Shown here one piece after another: positions 27,349 through 36,577 of a DNA stretch of 64,000 bases. How positions within the stretch are numbered: the stretch's first letter is position 1; each line of letters begins with the position of its first letter. The position numbers were made by a program, and so were the translations under genes. Location: NCBI GenBank assembly GCA_041725895.1, contig JBGRQA010000005.1, positions 124,001-188,000 on the forward strand, in the 5' to 3' direction. A model generated the notes under the pieces. That model saw only the letters and a program-made list of their open reading frames with translations, was not told the origin of the DNA and did not search any database. Source of the stretch: JBGRQA01 sp041725895 (GTDB lineage: Bacteria; Bacteroidota; Bacteroidia; Bacteroidales; Marinifilaceae).

Positions 27349-29668
27349 CAGGGAGAGTAAAAATGAAACTACTCCCCTTACCTACTTCACTTTCAACCAC
27401 GATGTCTCCCTTATTTCTGCTTATGAACTCCTTGCAAAGAATCAATCCCAGTCCAGTGCCCATTTCCTCATTGGTTCCCATGCGCGTATATGCTGCATCC
27501 AGCCGGAATAACTTCTCCATATTTTCTTCGGAAATGCCCATTCCAGTATCTCTTACTTCAACTTTTATTTGCTCCCCTACTTCATCCATATAGATATCCA
27601 CATTACCTTCCGGATAAGTAAATTTTAAAGCATTGGAAAGCAAATTTCGGACAACTGTATCCACCATATACTCATCCGCGTATGCATAGTTTCTTACTTT
27701 GGAATGCAGTTTTATTTCTATTTTTTTCTCAATTGCCTTTGCCTCATGCAAAGCCATGTTCGTTTTTAGCAGATTCTCCAGATTAATCTGTTCCGGATTT
27801 CGCTGAATTTTTCCCATCTGAGAGCGAGACCATTCCAACAAGTTTTCGAGCAGGTTGTAGCCTTGATGAGCTGACGAATGAATCAGGTCGATACATTCCT
27901 GAAATTGATCAGGAGCCATACTTTCGCCATTATCCTTTAGCAATGCAGAGAAACCCAGTAAAGCATTAAACGGGTTCTTTAAATCGTGTGCGATTATGGA
28001 GAAAAATTTATCTTTTGTTATTACAGCCTCATGAAGCTTGCTTTGAATTGATTTAAGATCGGTAATGTTAACGCAGGTTCCCAGAGCCCTGACTGCCCGT
28101 CCCTGCTCATTTCTTTCCACAACCTTACCCCTCTCCAGAACCCATAAATAAGTTCCATCAGCTGCACGAAGCCGGTGTTCCACCTCGAAAATTTCGCTTT
28201 TCCCCTTAAAATGATCCTGGTATGCCTTTTTCACTCTCTCCTGATCATCGGGATGAATGATATCGCGGGTAAAACTTCCCAAATTTAAAATATCCTCTCT
28301 CCGGTATCCTAGCATCGTAAACCATTGATCATTACAATCAATACGCTGTTCCAGGATATACCAGTCCCACAAAGATTCAGATGCTCCATCCATGGCCAGT
28401 TTCAAACGTGTTTCACTCTCCTCCAAATCCCTCTGGGCCAATCTTCTTTGGGTTATATCTCTTGCAACAGCTAGTAATGTTTCCACTTTCCCCTCCGTAG
28501 TAAATTCCGGAATCAGTCGCCATTCAAAATACAGCTTTTCTCCATTCATTTGAAGGGTGAATTCAACAGTCTTTGACTTCCTCTCATCAAACACCTGCTG
28601 CATCCATTCCTCCCACTGTTTGCTATTTTCTTCAGGAAATCCCATCTCATCATGGGTTAATCCAATAAAATCTTCTGGAGCAATACCTAAAAGCCTTTTA
28701 CTAGTTGAATTAACAAACAGATGTCTAAATTCCCGATCAAACTGCATTATCAAATCGGGAGAATTCTCTACCAGACTTCTAAATCTGCCTTCGCTTTCAC
28801 GAAGTCTCCTTTCAGCTTTCTTACGCAAACCAATATCACGAATGGCAGCAAAACAAGCTTTCCCTGCTTTGTAATCCATCAAGCTGGCACTTACCTCCAC
28901 CGGGATTCTACTTCCATGCTTCGTAATCAAAGGTGTTTCAAAAACAGCAGTCCCATCTAATTTCAATTCTTCAAAACGCTCATGAAAGGGTTTGGAATAA
29001 TTGGAGTCATCTATATCCTTAATACTTAATTTCTCCAGCTCTTCATTTGAATAGCCAAGTAAAGCCGAAAGTTTGGAACTAAATTCAATTATCCGACCAT
29101 TGCAGTCATGAATGATAAAAGCATCGCCTGCTGATTCAAATACCTGACGATACAATTTCTCTTTCTCCTCCTTGGTATTTAAAAGCGTTTGATAAGAGGT
29201 TACATCCCGATTCTCCACAACCACCATTCCAACATCACCTTCTTCATTAAAAACAGGATTGGCTACCATTTCGGAATATACTATTTCCTTTCCGGCACCA
29301 AGCTTCTTAATAAACTTTTGGGGTTTCCCATACGTAAAAACATCCTTAACCTTGCAATCATTACAGGGTTCCTTTCGAGAATGAAATACCTGGAAACACT
29401 TTTTCCCAATAGCTTCCTCTCGGGAGGTTGAAATCCCTTCGAAACGGCAATTATTGGCGGCTAGTAAATTTAAATAAACATCTACTATAGAAATAGCCTC
29501 TTCGATACCGTTAAAGACGGAAAGAAATTGATTGCAATTGATAATATTCGAATTCTCTATCAATTCTTCCCCCCGCTTTCGCTCCAGTTTGGCGCGTAGG
29601 TTCTTATTCTCAACCTCTAATTGCTGAAGCCGAGTCATAAGTTGTTCGGGAGCAAGTTCGCTTAACAT
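27338..29668 (-). CDS. Soluble multi-PAS sensor histidine kinase
   Basis: This 776-residue kinase has no membrane helix. After an N-terminal coiled coil (about 8-33) come four PAS/PAC units (about 50-157, 170-283, 293-408, 417-540), a HisKA domain and a HATPase domain. The phospho-acceptor His is about 561 in FFSIIAHDLKNPF. The ATP site is visible in NLLSNALKF, DTGMGI and GTGLGLILC. The first PAS holds C-F-Q-V-F-H plus C-N-D-C (Cys 91, 102, 105), a pattern seen in PAS domains that may bind a metal or cofactor. It is a cytoplasmic sensor with no response regulator nearby. Confidence 0.92.
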   Translation of the reverse strand: MLSELAPEQLMTRLQQLEVENKNLRAKLERKRGEELIENSNIINCNQFLSVFNGIEEAISIVDVYLNLLAANNCRFEGISTSREEAIGKKCFQVFHSRKEPCNDCKVKDVFTYGKPQKFIKKLGAGKEIVYSEMVANPVFNEEGDVGMVVVENRDVTSYQTLLNTKEEKEKLYRQVFESAGDAFIIHDCNGRIIEFSSKLSALLGYSNEELEKLSIKDIDDSNYSKPFHERFEELKLDGTAVFETPLITKHGSRIPVEVSASLMDYKAGKACFAAIRDIGLRKKAERRLRESEGRFRSLVENSPDLIMQFDREFRHLFVNSTSKRLLGIAPEDFIGLTHDEMGFPEENSKQWEEWMQQVFDERKSKTVEFTLQMNGEKLYFEWRLIPEFTTEGKVETLLAVARDITQRRLAQRDLEESETRLKLAMDGASESLWDWYILEQRIDCNDQWFTMLGYRREDILNLGSFTRDIIHPDDQERVKKAYQDHFKGKSEIFEVEHRLRAADGTYLWVLERGKVVERNEQGRAVRALGTCVNITDLKSIQSKLHEAVITKDKFFSIIAHDLKNPFNALLGFSALLKDNGESMAPDQFQECIDLIHSSAHQGYNLLENLLEWSRSQMGKIQRNPEQINLENLLKTNMALHEAKAIEKKIEIKLHSKVRNYAYADEYMVDTVVRNLLSNALKFTYPEGNVDIYMDEVGEQIKVEVRDTGMGISEENMEKLFRLDAAYTRMGTNEEMGTGLGLILCKEFISRNKGDIVVESEVGKGSSFIFTLPVAR

Positions 29669-29749
29669 AACCTAAGGTGTTTGACTTGTTTATTTTTTTG
29701 CTTAGGCATAAATGTACGAAAAAATACTTAACATACAATTATAGAAAAT

Positions 29750-29784
29750 AAAAAACCCCGAAAAGTTTTCTTTTCGGGGTTTAC
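29750..29784 (-). terminator. Terminator after deoC
   Basis: AAACCCCGAAAAG/CTTTTCGGGGTTT stem with A and T flanks, beginning about 16 bases past the deoC stop and upstream of the PAS kinase gene. Confidence 0.9.
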
Positions 29785-29799
29785 TATCAATATTTTAAT

Positions 29800-30699
29800 T
29801 TAAAAATACTTAACAGGCTCCTCACTACCAGTTTCCAATTTACGGATATCAGTAAGCAAGTTATTTGCCAGACTGGAAGCACCATAGCGAAGGTATTCAT
29901 TGTTCAGCCACTCTTCTCCCAAATTGTTACGAACTACTGACAAATATTCAATGGCATCCTTTCCTGTTGAGATACCACCTGCTGGTTTAAAACCAATTTT
30001 TTTACCGGTTTTCTCAAAAAATTCCTGAATTGCCTGAGTCATTACGTAAGCAGACTCAAGGGTAGCATTCACAGGTACTTTCCCTGTTGAAGTCTTAATA
30101 AAATCAGCACCAGCTTCCATTGCAATCAATGAAGCTACACGAATTTGCTGAGCTGTTTTCAGTTCTCCGGTTTCAAGAATTACTTTCAGGTGAGCTTTTC
30201 CACAGGCCTCTTTTTGAGCTACAATTTCATCGTACACCGTTTGGTAATCACCTTCGAGGAAAGAACCTACAGAAATCACAATATCGATCTCATCTGCTCC
30301 TTTTTCCACCGCCATCTTACACTCCAATGCTTTAACTTCGATGTATGATTGTGAGGATGGGAAAACACCGGCCACGGAAGCGATATTCACGCCTTCCGCT
30401 TTTAAGTTTTCATTTAATGTAGCTACCTGTGAAGGATACACGCAGATAGCAGCCACATTTGGCATGTCAAAATCATTCTGGAAGTTATTTACATTTTCTG
30501 CGAAGCTTTTAGCTCTTGCATGTGTATCTGTCGAATTCAAGGTCGTCAGATCAATCAACGAAAAGCACTTCTTTAAATTCTCCAGGGTATACAAAGAATC
30601 GTAATCAGCCTTGATGATCGCCTGAACTTCCTTGCCTACAAACTCATCATTCAGATCCAGTTTGTACCCTTTCAAGATCTCTAAAATGTCTTTTTTCAT
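29800..30699 (-). CDS. deoC: Deoxyribose-phosphate aldolase
   Basis: This 299-residue class I aldolase splits 2-deoxyribose-5-phosphate to glyceraldehyde-3-phosphate and acetaldehyde in deoxynucleoside breakdown. The Schiff-base Lys is in A-D-F-I-K-T-S-T-G-K, and the second lysine is in G-F-K-P-A-G-G-I. It is longer than the ~220-residue bacterial form because of an N-terminal extension and insertions, as in the larger DeoC subgroup. It is monocistronic, with a leader of about 95 bases. Confidence 0.94.
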   Translation of the reverse strand: MKKDILEILKGYKLDLNDEFVGKEVQAIIKADYDSLYTLENLKKCFSLIDLTTLNSTDTHARAKSFAENVNNFQNDFDMPNVAAICVYPSQVATLNENLKAEGVNIASVAGVFPSSQSYIEVKALECKMAVEKGADEIDIVISVGSFLEGDYQTVYDEIVAQKEACGKAHLKVILETGELKTAQQIRVASLIAMEAGADFIKTSTGKVPVNATLESAYVMTQAIQEFFEKTGKKIGFKPAGGISTGKDAIEYLSVVRNNLGEEWLNNEYLRYGASSLANNLLTDIRKLETGSEEPVKYF

Positions 30700-30800
30700 A
30701 ATGTAAATAAATAAAATTTAACCAGATACGAGACGTTTCCCGTATGATTTTAAACAAGAAAGAGGCCATAAACGACCTCCTCCAAACAATTCGAAGACCA

Positions 30801-30808
30801 CAAAATTA
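30801..30808 (-). promoter_or_regulatory. -7 element for deoC
   Basis: On the minus strand TAATTTTG matches TAnnTTTG. It would give a leader of about 95 bases carrying a hairpin (ATACGGGA-AACG-TCTCGTAT, 30726-30745). Confidence 0.4.
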
Positions 30809-30850
30809 CAATAAATATTCCTTATTTTTTAATTTCTAGGAAGTTAATCC

Positions 30851-31192
30851 CTATTTGAGTCTGTCGTTATTTTTGTGACGTGTAGCATCCCTGGTACTCT
30901 TCTTCTCGATATTTTTGCGAAATGCCTCAGTCAAATCCACTCCGGTCTGGTTGGCCAGGCAAATTAACACCCAAAGTACATCTGCCATCTCGTCTCCCAA
31001 ATCTTTATTCCGATCCTTTTCACGGAAAGACTGCTCTCCATATTTTCGCGAAATCAAACGGGCCACCTCTCCCACCTCTTCGGTAAGAATTGCCATATTG
31101 GTTAACTCATTAAAATAACGTACCCCATATTCCTTAATCCAGGCATCCACCATAGTTTGAGCTTCAGCAATCGATATCTCTTTTCTCTCCAT
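30851..31192 (-). CDS. MazG-like nucleotide pyrophosphohydrolase
   Basis: This 113-residue all-alpha NTP pyrophosphohydrolase probably cleaves non-canonical or excess nucleoside triphosphates. Metal ligands are visible as T-E-E-V-G-E (about 33-38) and D-E-M-A-D-V (about 67-72), the ExxE...ExxD pattern. It is a single-domain form, unlike two-domain MazG. It lies 11 bases downstream of dtd on the same strand, so the pair forms a housekeeping operon. Confidence 0.88.
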   Translation of the reverse strand: MERKEISIAEAQTMVDAWIKEYGVRYFNELTNMAILTEEVGEVARLISRKYGEQSFREKDRNKDLGDEMADVLWVLICLANQTGVDLTEAFRKNIEKKSTRDATRHKNNDRLK

Positions 31193-31203
31193 AGAATATC
31201 AAT

Positions 31204-31656
31204 TTATTCCTTGTTTTTAGTATCAATGATAATGGTTACCGGTCCGTCATTGACCAGGGCCACCTGCATTTCAGCCCCAAATTCTCCGGTTCCAACCTCT
31301 TGCCCCAACTCCTGCTCCAGTTGTCCTACAAATTGATTGTAAAGGGGAATTGAAACATCGGGCTTTGCGGCATTGATGTAGGAAGGACGATTGCCTTTCT
31401 TGGTCCTGGCATGAAGTGTAAACTGGCTTATGGCCAGTATCTCTCCCCGCACATCTACAACAGAACGATTCATAACCCCCTCTTCATCATCGAAAATTCG
31501 AAGGTTACATATCTTTTTGCAAAGCCAGTTAATATCCTCGGTGCTGTCTTCGTTTTCAATTCCTACAAGGATCATGAGCCCCTTGCCTATTCTGCTTTTA
31601 CAGGTCCCGTTGATGCTTACCGAGGCCTCATTAACTCGTTGTATTACTACTCTCAT
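31204..31656 (-). CDS. dtd: D-aminoacyl-tRNA deacylase
   Basis: This 150-residue enzyme removes D-amino acids, and mischarged glycine, from tRNA. Both signatures are present: S-Q-F-T-L-H-A-R-T-K-K-G-N-R-P-S-Y (about 77-93) and the cross-subunit N-D-G-P-V-T (about 136-141, matching NxGPVT). Length is standard. The MazG-like gene follows after 11 bases. A -7 element lies about 40 bases upstream. Confidence 0.96.
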   Translation of the reverse strand: MRVVIQRVNEASVSINGTCKSRIGKGLMILVGIENEDSTEDINWLCKKICNLRIFDDEEGVMNRSVVDVRGEILAISQFTLHARTKKGNRPSYINAAKPDVSIPLYNQFVGQLEQELGQEVGTGEFGAEMQVALVNDGPVTIIIDTKNKE

Positions 31657-31697
31657 TCTACTCTTTTATCGGATTTTTGATGACAAAACAATTTCCC

Positions 31698-31705
31698 CAA
31701 AGATA
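31698..31705 (-). promoter_or_regulatory. -7 element for dtd and the MazG-like gene
   Basis: On the minus strand TATCTTTG is an exact TAnnTTTG match, about 42 bases upstream of the dtd start. No clear -33 box. Confidence 0.5.
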
Positions 31706-31833
31706 ATTACTTTCCAATAATCACTTCCTGTCTCCATTTCCCTTATAATAGTTACTTCAGGTTCAAATCCCGATAAAGGGAAATTCAGAAATTATAAACA
31801 TCTTTGTATATCGGAAACAAAAAAGAAATTACC

Positions 31834-32817
31834 ATGCTGTGCTACATAAGTGAAAGTAATGATACTTCTTATAACATCGCTATGGAGGAGTATTTCCTAA
31901 AAAATTTTGATGATGATTTCTTCCTTCTCTATCAAAATGAACCTTCTATTGTTGTAGGCAAACACCAAAACACCCTTGCCGAAATCAACCTCACCGAAGT
32001 AAAAAATCAGAGGGTAAAAGTAGTCCGTCGCCTTTCGGGAGGTGGAACAGTATTTCACGATATGGGAAACCTCAATTACTGTTTTATTCTGAAAGGCAAC
32101 AAGGGGGAATTGGTCAATTTCAGGAAACATACTCAACCCATTTTAGAGGTATTAAATCAACTGGGAGTAAAAGCAAAGTTTGAAGGAAGAAACGACCTGA
32201 CCATAGACGGAAAAAAATTCTCGGGTAATGCCTGTCACGTATACAAGAATAAGGTCATGCAACACGGAACAATGCTTTTTTCAAGCGATTTAAACCGCTT
32301 AAACAAACTCCTCAAGGTAAACCCTCTTAAGTTTAAGGATAAGGCCATACGCTCCATCAGAAGTCGTGTAACCAATATTTGTGAACATCTTTCTGTCCCT
32401 GTGGAATTAAAACAACTGGCTGAACAAATCCTGAACCACATTCTTACAACCACGACCAATTCCAAATTGTATCATCTAAGTCCAGAAGACCAGATAAACA
32501 TCCAGAAACTTGTGGAATCCAAATACGATACCTGGGAGTGGAATTTTGGATACTCCCCAAAGTACAATTTCGAAAAACTTATTCAAACTCCTGCCGGAAA
32601 AATTCTGGAAGTACAACTTTGGGTTGAGAAAGGAATCATTCAAAAAATGGAACTATTGGGCAATTGCATTCTCCCTGAAAAAATTGAAGAATTTAAAAAC
32701 CAATTTGAGAATACTCCTCACGATTTACAGAAAATTGAGGAACGAATTGCTTCAATAAATTTAAAGGAATACTTTAACGATATCTCTCCAGATCAGCTTC
32801 TGAAAGGACTTTCATAG
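31834..32817 (+). CDS. lplA: Lipoate-protein ligase A
   Basis: This 327-residue ligase activates lipoate with ATP and attaches it to E2 and GcvH proteins. The family motif R-R-L-S-G-G-G-T-V-F-H-D-x-G-N-L-N-Y (about 65-82) and the lipoyl-AMP loop K-F-S-G-N-A (about 129-134) are clear. The C-terminal ~90 residues match the accessory domain. A TTG 30 bases upstream (31804) is in frame, but the ATG at 31834 gives the usual opening. A bidirectional terminator follows. Confidence 0.93.
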   Translation: MLCYISESNDTSYNIAMEEYFLKNFDDDFFLLYQNEPSIVVGKHQNTLAEINLTEVKNQRVKVVRRLSGGGTVFHDMGNLNYCFILKGNKGELVNFRKHTQPILEVLNQLGVKAKFEGRNDLTIDGKKFSGNACHVYKNKVMQHGTMLFSSDLNRLNKLLKVNPLKFKDKAIRSIRSRVTNICEHLSVPVELKQLAEQILNHILTTTTNSKLYHLSPEDQINIQKLVESKYDTWEWNFGYSPKYNFEKLIQTPAGKILEVQLWVEKGIIQKMELLGNCILPEKIEEFKNQFENTPHDLQKIEERIASINLKEYFNDISPDQLLKGLS

Positions 32818-32857
32818 GTTCCTATTCAATTAGAAGTATTATCAAACAAAATATTTA

Positions 32858-32899
32858 TAAGAAATAAGAGGGAATTGATCGTCCCCCTCTTATTTCTTA
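32858..32899. terminator. Bidirectional terminator between lplA and uvrC
   Basis: A 14-bp stem AAGAAATAAGAGGG / CCCTCTTATTTCTT with a 12-base loop lies between the two convergent stop codons. Confidence 0.85.
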
Positions 32900-32904
32900 T
32901 TCTT

Positions 32905-34728
32905 TTATTTATCTGAAAGATGTGATTTCACATATTCATAGACAATTAAGCCCTTTGATTTTCCAAGAAGATCTGTCAACTCTTCCAGAGAGGATTTTTT
33001 CACATTCTTTACCGATTTAAACTTCTCCAGTAACTTTTGAACGGTCTTGGGTCCAATCCCGGAAATCTGATCCAATTCTGATTTAATGAAAGCCTTGGAT
33101 CTTTTCTGCCGGTGAAATGTAATCCCAAAACGGTGAGCCTCGTTCCGCAAATGCTGTATTACTTTTAGAGATTCGGAATTCTTATCCAAACAAAGAGGAT
33201 AGGGATCTCCAGGGAAATAAATTTCCTCTAACTTTTTGGCGATACCAACTACAGAAATCTTTCCTCTCAAATCCAGTTTCCCCAAACTGTTCAACGCAGC
33301 TCCCAATTGACCTTTCCCCCCATCAATAACAATCAACTGAGGCAAGGAATGACCATCCTCCACCAGACGCTTGTACCGACGATAAATAATCTCCTCCATA
33401 GAGGCAAAATCATTGGCCCCAACTACAGTTTTGATATTAAAATGACGATAGTCTTTCTTGTAAGGTTTGGTATCACGAAAAACCACGCAGGAGGCAACAG
33501 GATGCTCTCCCTGTATATTGGAGTTATCAAAACATTCGATATGCACAGGAAGCTCTGTCAATCGTAAATCCTTTTTGAGACCTAAAAGGACCCTTTCGGT
33601 ATGACGCCCTGGCTGCAATTTCTCCATCTGCTTCAATTTTTCCTGACGGAAATACATTACATTTCGAGTAGACAAATCCAGCAAACGCTTCTTATCCCCT
33701 CTTTGGGGAACGGTAAAACCAACCCCTTCAATTGACAAATCCATAGGAAAAGGAATCAGTATTTCCTTAGCCGTACTAAAAAATTTCTGCCGTATTTCCG
33801 CAATTGCCAACTGCAGCAACTCCTCGGTGCTCTCGTCCAATTTCTTCTTCAACTCCATTGTGTGCGCCTGAATAATGGAGCCATTAACAACTTTAAGGAA
33901 GTTGACATAGCCACATTTATCATCCGTGATAATGGAAAAAACATCCACATTATTAATGGAGGCATTCACAATGGTAGACTTACTTTGGTACTTTTCCAAC
34001 AAGGCAAGCTTCTCCTTTATCTCCTGTGCTTCTTCAAACTTATATTCTTCTGCAAACACCATCATCTGATCTTTTAGATATTGCGTTACAGTCCGAATAT
34101 TTCCCTTTAAAATATTACGTATATCAGAAATCGTTTGATTGTATTCCTCCTCCATCTCCGCCCCAACGCAAGGAGCTTTACAGTTTCCAATATGATATTC
34201 CAAACAAACTTTGAATTTCTTTTGCTGAATGTTTTTGGTAGACAATTGGAGGTTACAGGTTCGGATTTTATAGATGGTCCGAAGCATATCCATAATCGTG
34301 CGCACCATTCTTACATTGGTATAGGGACCAAAATATTCGGAGCCATCCTTTATCAAATTCCTCGTGAAAAACACCTTGGGAAAAGGTTCCTTCTTGATAC
34401 AAATCCAGGGATAGGTTTTATCGTCCTTTAGCAGTACATTGTATCGTGGTTGATGCTTTTTGATCAGGTTGTTCTCCAGAAGCAAAGCATCCTCCTCGCT
34501 ATCTACCACCAAATGCTTAATATCCGCAATGCGCCGTACCATGATATTGGTTTTGGCACTATCATGAACCTTGTTAAAATAGGAAGCGACTCGTCTCTTT
34601 AACCGTTTGGCTTTTCCGACATATATAATCTTTTCCTGCTCGTCAAAGAACTGATAAACCCCGGGCTCCTCGGGAAGAGATGCAACCAGGGTTTTCAAAT
34701 ATTCAATATGCTTGTTTCCGTTTTTCAA
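32905..34728 (-). CDS. uvrC: Excinuclease ABC subunit C
   Basis: This 607-residue nuclease makes both cuts in nucleotide-excision repair after UvrAB find damage. A GIY-YIG domain (G-V-Y-Q-F...I-I-Y-V-G-K-A-K, about 18-40) makes the 3' cut. A UVR segment (about 205-240) binds UvrB. An RNase H-like domain (about 385-540; E-C-F-D-N-S, V-I-D-G-G-K-G-Q) makes the 5' cut. Helix-hairpin-helix motifs (about 555-607) end the protein. The start is TTG at 34728; there is no ATG before the GIY domain. Confidence 0.96.
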   Translation of the reverse strand: MKNGNKHIEYLKTLVASLPEEPGVYQFFDEQEKIIYVGKAKRLKRRVASYFNKVHDSAKTNIMVRRIADIKHLVVDSEEDALLLENNLIKKHQPRYNVLLKDDKTYPWICIKKEPFPKVFFTRNLIKDGSEYFGPYTNVRMVRTIMDMLRTIYKIRTCNLQLSTKNIQQKKFKVCLEYHIGNCKAPCVGAEMEEEYNQTISDIRNILKGNIRTVTQYLKDQMMVFAEEYKFEEAQEIKEKLALLEKYQSKSTIVNASINNVDVFSIITDDKCGYVNFLKVVNGSIIQAHTMELKKKLDESTEELLQLAIAEIRQKFFSTAKEILIPFPMDLSIEGVGFTVPQRGDKKRLLDLSTRNVMYFRQEKLKQMEKLQPGRHTERVLLGLKKDLRLTELPVHIECFDNSNIQGEHPVASCVVFRDTKPYKKDYRHFNIKTVVGANDFASMEEIIYRRYKRLVEDGHSLPQLIVIDGGKGQLGAALNSLGKLDLRGKISVVGIAKKLEEIYFPGDPYPLCLDKNSESLKVIQHLRNEAHRFGITFHRQKRSKAFIKSELDQISGIGPKTVQKLLEKFKSVKNVKKSSLEELTDLLGKSKGLIVYEYVKSHLSDK

Positions 34729-34782
34729 TCTAAAAATATTTAACCTTATCCGGAATTAAAAGTAATGATTTTTTATGGTATT

Positions 34783-36423
34783 TTAGCTTTTAAACAAGCT
34801 CACCACTTGGAATTCATCAACGTCAAATATTCCTTTATCCGATAGTTTCAATTTAGGGATCACCAGTAGCGACATAAAAGCAAGAGTCATAAACGGAGCA
34901 TGAAATGAGGACCCCAATTGCTCAACAAAACATTTCAATTCCTGAAATTCCTGCACTACCTGAGATGCTGGCAAACTAGACATCAACCCGGCAACATCCA
35001 GCTTCAAGGATTGAGTCTCCTTCCCTTTTACCGCAACAATCCCCCCTTTCAAATCAATTAAAGTGTTCAAAGCATTCTTCAACTCCTCGTCCGAGGCACC
35101 AACTGCAATAATATTGTGACTATCGTGAGCAATACTTTCGGCAATAGCTCCTTCAGAGAAACCAAACCCCTTTACAAATCCAACAACAGGTTCTCCATTG
35201 TCGTAACGACTCATGACTACAATCTTCAACAAATCCCGTTCGGGATCCGGAACAACTATTCCCTCCTCGATCTTCGGTTCCATTAAAACCTCTCCGGTAA
35301 TCAAATCACCATCACTTACAAGAATGGTGCGAACTTTACCTGGCTCGGCCTTCACCTGAATATCTTCCAAAGCAATCGGCTTACGACTAAAATTATTCAG
35401 AATAATATCATTTTGGCTCCCGAACAAGACCTCCCCTTTAGAAAACAAACACCTTCCCTTTCGGTAGGCTTCCTGCACATTAAAATCTTCCGGGGAATCA
35501 ACCACAATAAAATCTGCTGAATCCCCAACCTGGAGCATTCCCAAATCCAATCCGTAATGCTGTACAGAATTGTAGCTGGCGGCACGAAGTAAATTAAACA
35601 AATCCAAGCCCTTTTTCAGCCCTTTTCGAATCAGTTTATTGATATGACCCTGCTTCAGCAACTCATCCGGATGGGCATCATCCGTACAGAGCATTACCCT
35701 GTCAGGATGAGAATCGATTAAAGTGTGCAAGGCATCAAAATCTTTTGCTGCACTCCCCTCTCGAATCTGAATCATCATCCCCAATGCAATCTTCTCTAAA
35801 GCCTCCTCCAAGGTAGAGCACTCATGGTCGGCAGAAACTCCTGCTGCGGCATATTTCCGAAGTTCTTCTCCTTTCAAGCCAGGAGCATGACCATCCACCT
35901 TTTTCCCTAATTTTTTACAGGCAACAATCTTCTTGCAAACCTCCAGGTCATCATTCACCACTCCCATAAAATCCATCACCTCTGCCAAACAAACTACTTC
36001 CTCCCTTTTTAGCAAACTCTCCACGACATTACTATCAAGAACAAAGCCTGAGGTTTCATGTTTGGTTGCAGGCACACAAGAGGGAACCCCGAAACGAATC
36101 TCCAAGGGTGTATTTTTGGCATCATTAATCATGAAATCGACCCCAATTTCACCCAGCACATTGGCAATTTCATGAGGGTCGGTAACTACCGAAAGCGTTC
36201 CTTGCCGAACAACAAGAGGGGCAAACTGACTTGGAATAAGCAGAGAACTTTCGATATGGACATGTGAATCCACAAGTCCTGGCATAAGAAATCTGTCAGG
36301 AACAACTTCCTTCTCGCAAATCGATAGAATCCTTCCCTCCTCTACGGTAATTTCCCCTTTAAAAATCCTCCGGGCCACTACATCTACAATGTGGCCATCA
36401 ATGGTATATTTGTTTTGCTGCAT
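34783..36423 (-). CDS. ade: Adenine deaminase
   Basis: This 546-residue amidohydrolase converts adenine to hypoxanthine and ammonia in purine salvage. The metal site is visible as D-S-H-V-H-I-E-S-S (about 61-69). The catalytic domain and a ~160-residue C-terminal domain (S-x-x-K-G-G segment) match the bacterial family. An in-frame start at 36555 would add 44 unrelated residues and run across a strong hairpin, so I place the start at ATG 36423 (MQQNKYTIDG). It lies 154 bases downstream of mnmG, behind a terminator-like hairpin, so it probably has its own promoter. Confidence 0.93.
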   Translation of the reverse strand: MQQNKYTIDGHIVDVVARRIFKGEITVEEGRILSICEKEVVPDRFLMPGLVDSHVHIESSLLIPSQFAPLVVRQGTLSVVTDPHEIANVLGEIGVDFMINDAKNTPLEIRFGVPSCVPATKHETSGFVLDSNVVESLLKREEVVCLAEVMDFMGVVNDDLEVCKKIVACKKLGKKVDGHAPGLKGEELRKYAAAGVSADHECSTLEEALEKIALGMMIQIREGSAAKDFDALHTLIDSHPDRVMLCTDDAHPDELLKQGHINKLIRKGLKKGLDLFNLLRAASYNSVQHYGLDLGMLQVGDSADFIVVDSPEDFNVQEAYRKGRCLFSKGEVLFGSQNDIILNNFSRKPIALEDIQVKAEPGKVRTILVSDGDLITGEVLMEPKIEEGIVVPDPERDLLKIVVMSRYDNGEPVVGFVKGFGFSEGAIAESIAHDSHNIIAVGASDEELKNALNTLIDLKGGIVAVKGKETQSLKLDVAGLMSSLPASQVVQEFQELKCFVEQLGSSFHAPFMTLAFMSLLVIPKLKLSDKGIFDVDEFQVVSLFKS

Positions 36424-36479
36424 AACCAAATATTTTAAGAAACAAGTTACAAAAAATTGACGGCTCCATTTACAAAAAT

Positions 36480-36528
36480 GGCTCGAAATTGATTCTTTCC
36501 CTGGTGGAAAAGAATCAATTTTCGAGCC
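36480..36528 (-). terminator. Strong hairpin / terminator after mnmG
   Basis: GGCTCGAAA-TTGATTCTTTCC and GGAAAAGAATCAATTTTCGAGCC form a ~20-bp stem with a small bulge. On the minus strand it is followed by ATTTTTG. A second small hairpin, AAGGGG-CAACAA-CCCCTT (36544-36561), lies between it and the mnmG stop. Confidence 0.75.
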
Positions 36529-36561
36529 TTCTAAAGCCTTTTTAAGGGGCAACAACCCCTT

Positions 36562-36577
36562 TGTTCCACGTGGAACA
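36562..36577. other. parS-like 16-bp palindrome at the mnmG stop codon
   Basis: TGTTCCACGTGGAACA is a perfect palindrome with the CACGTG core and GTT/AAC arms of chromosomal parS (consensus TGTTNCACGTGAAACA), differing at one position. It abuts the mnmG stop. parS sites bind ParB and usually cluster near the replication origin. The functional call is inference, since parA/parB are not in this window. Confidence 0.65.

Noticed and set aside
36424..36555. Longer N-terminus for adenine deaminase (44 extra residues)
   Set aside because: The extension crosses a strong hairpin and shows no family similarity; the standard N-terminus begins at ATG 36423.
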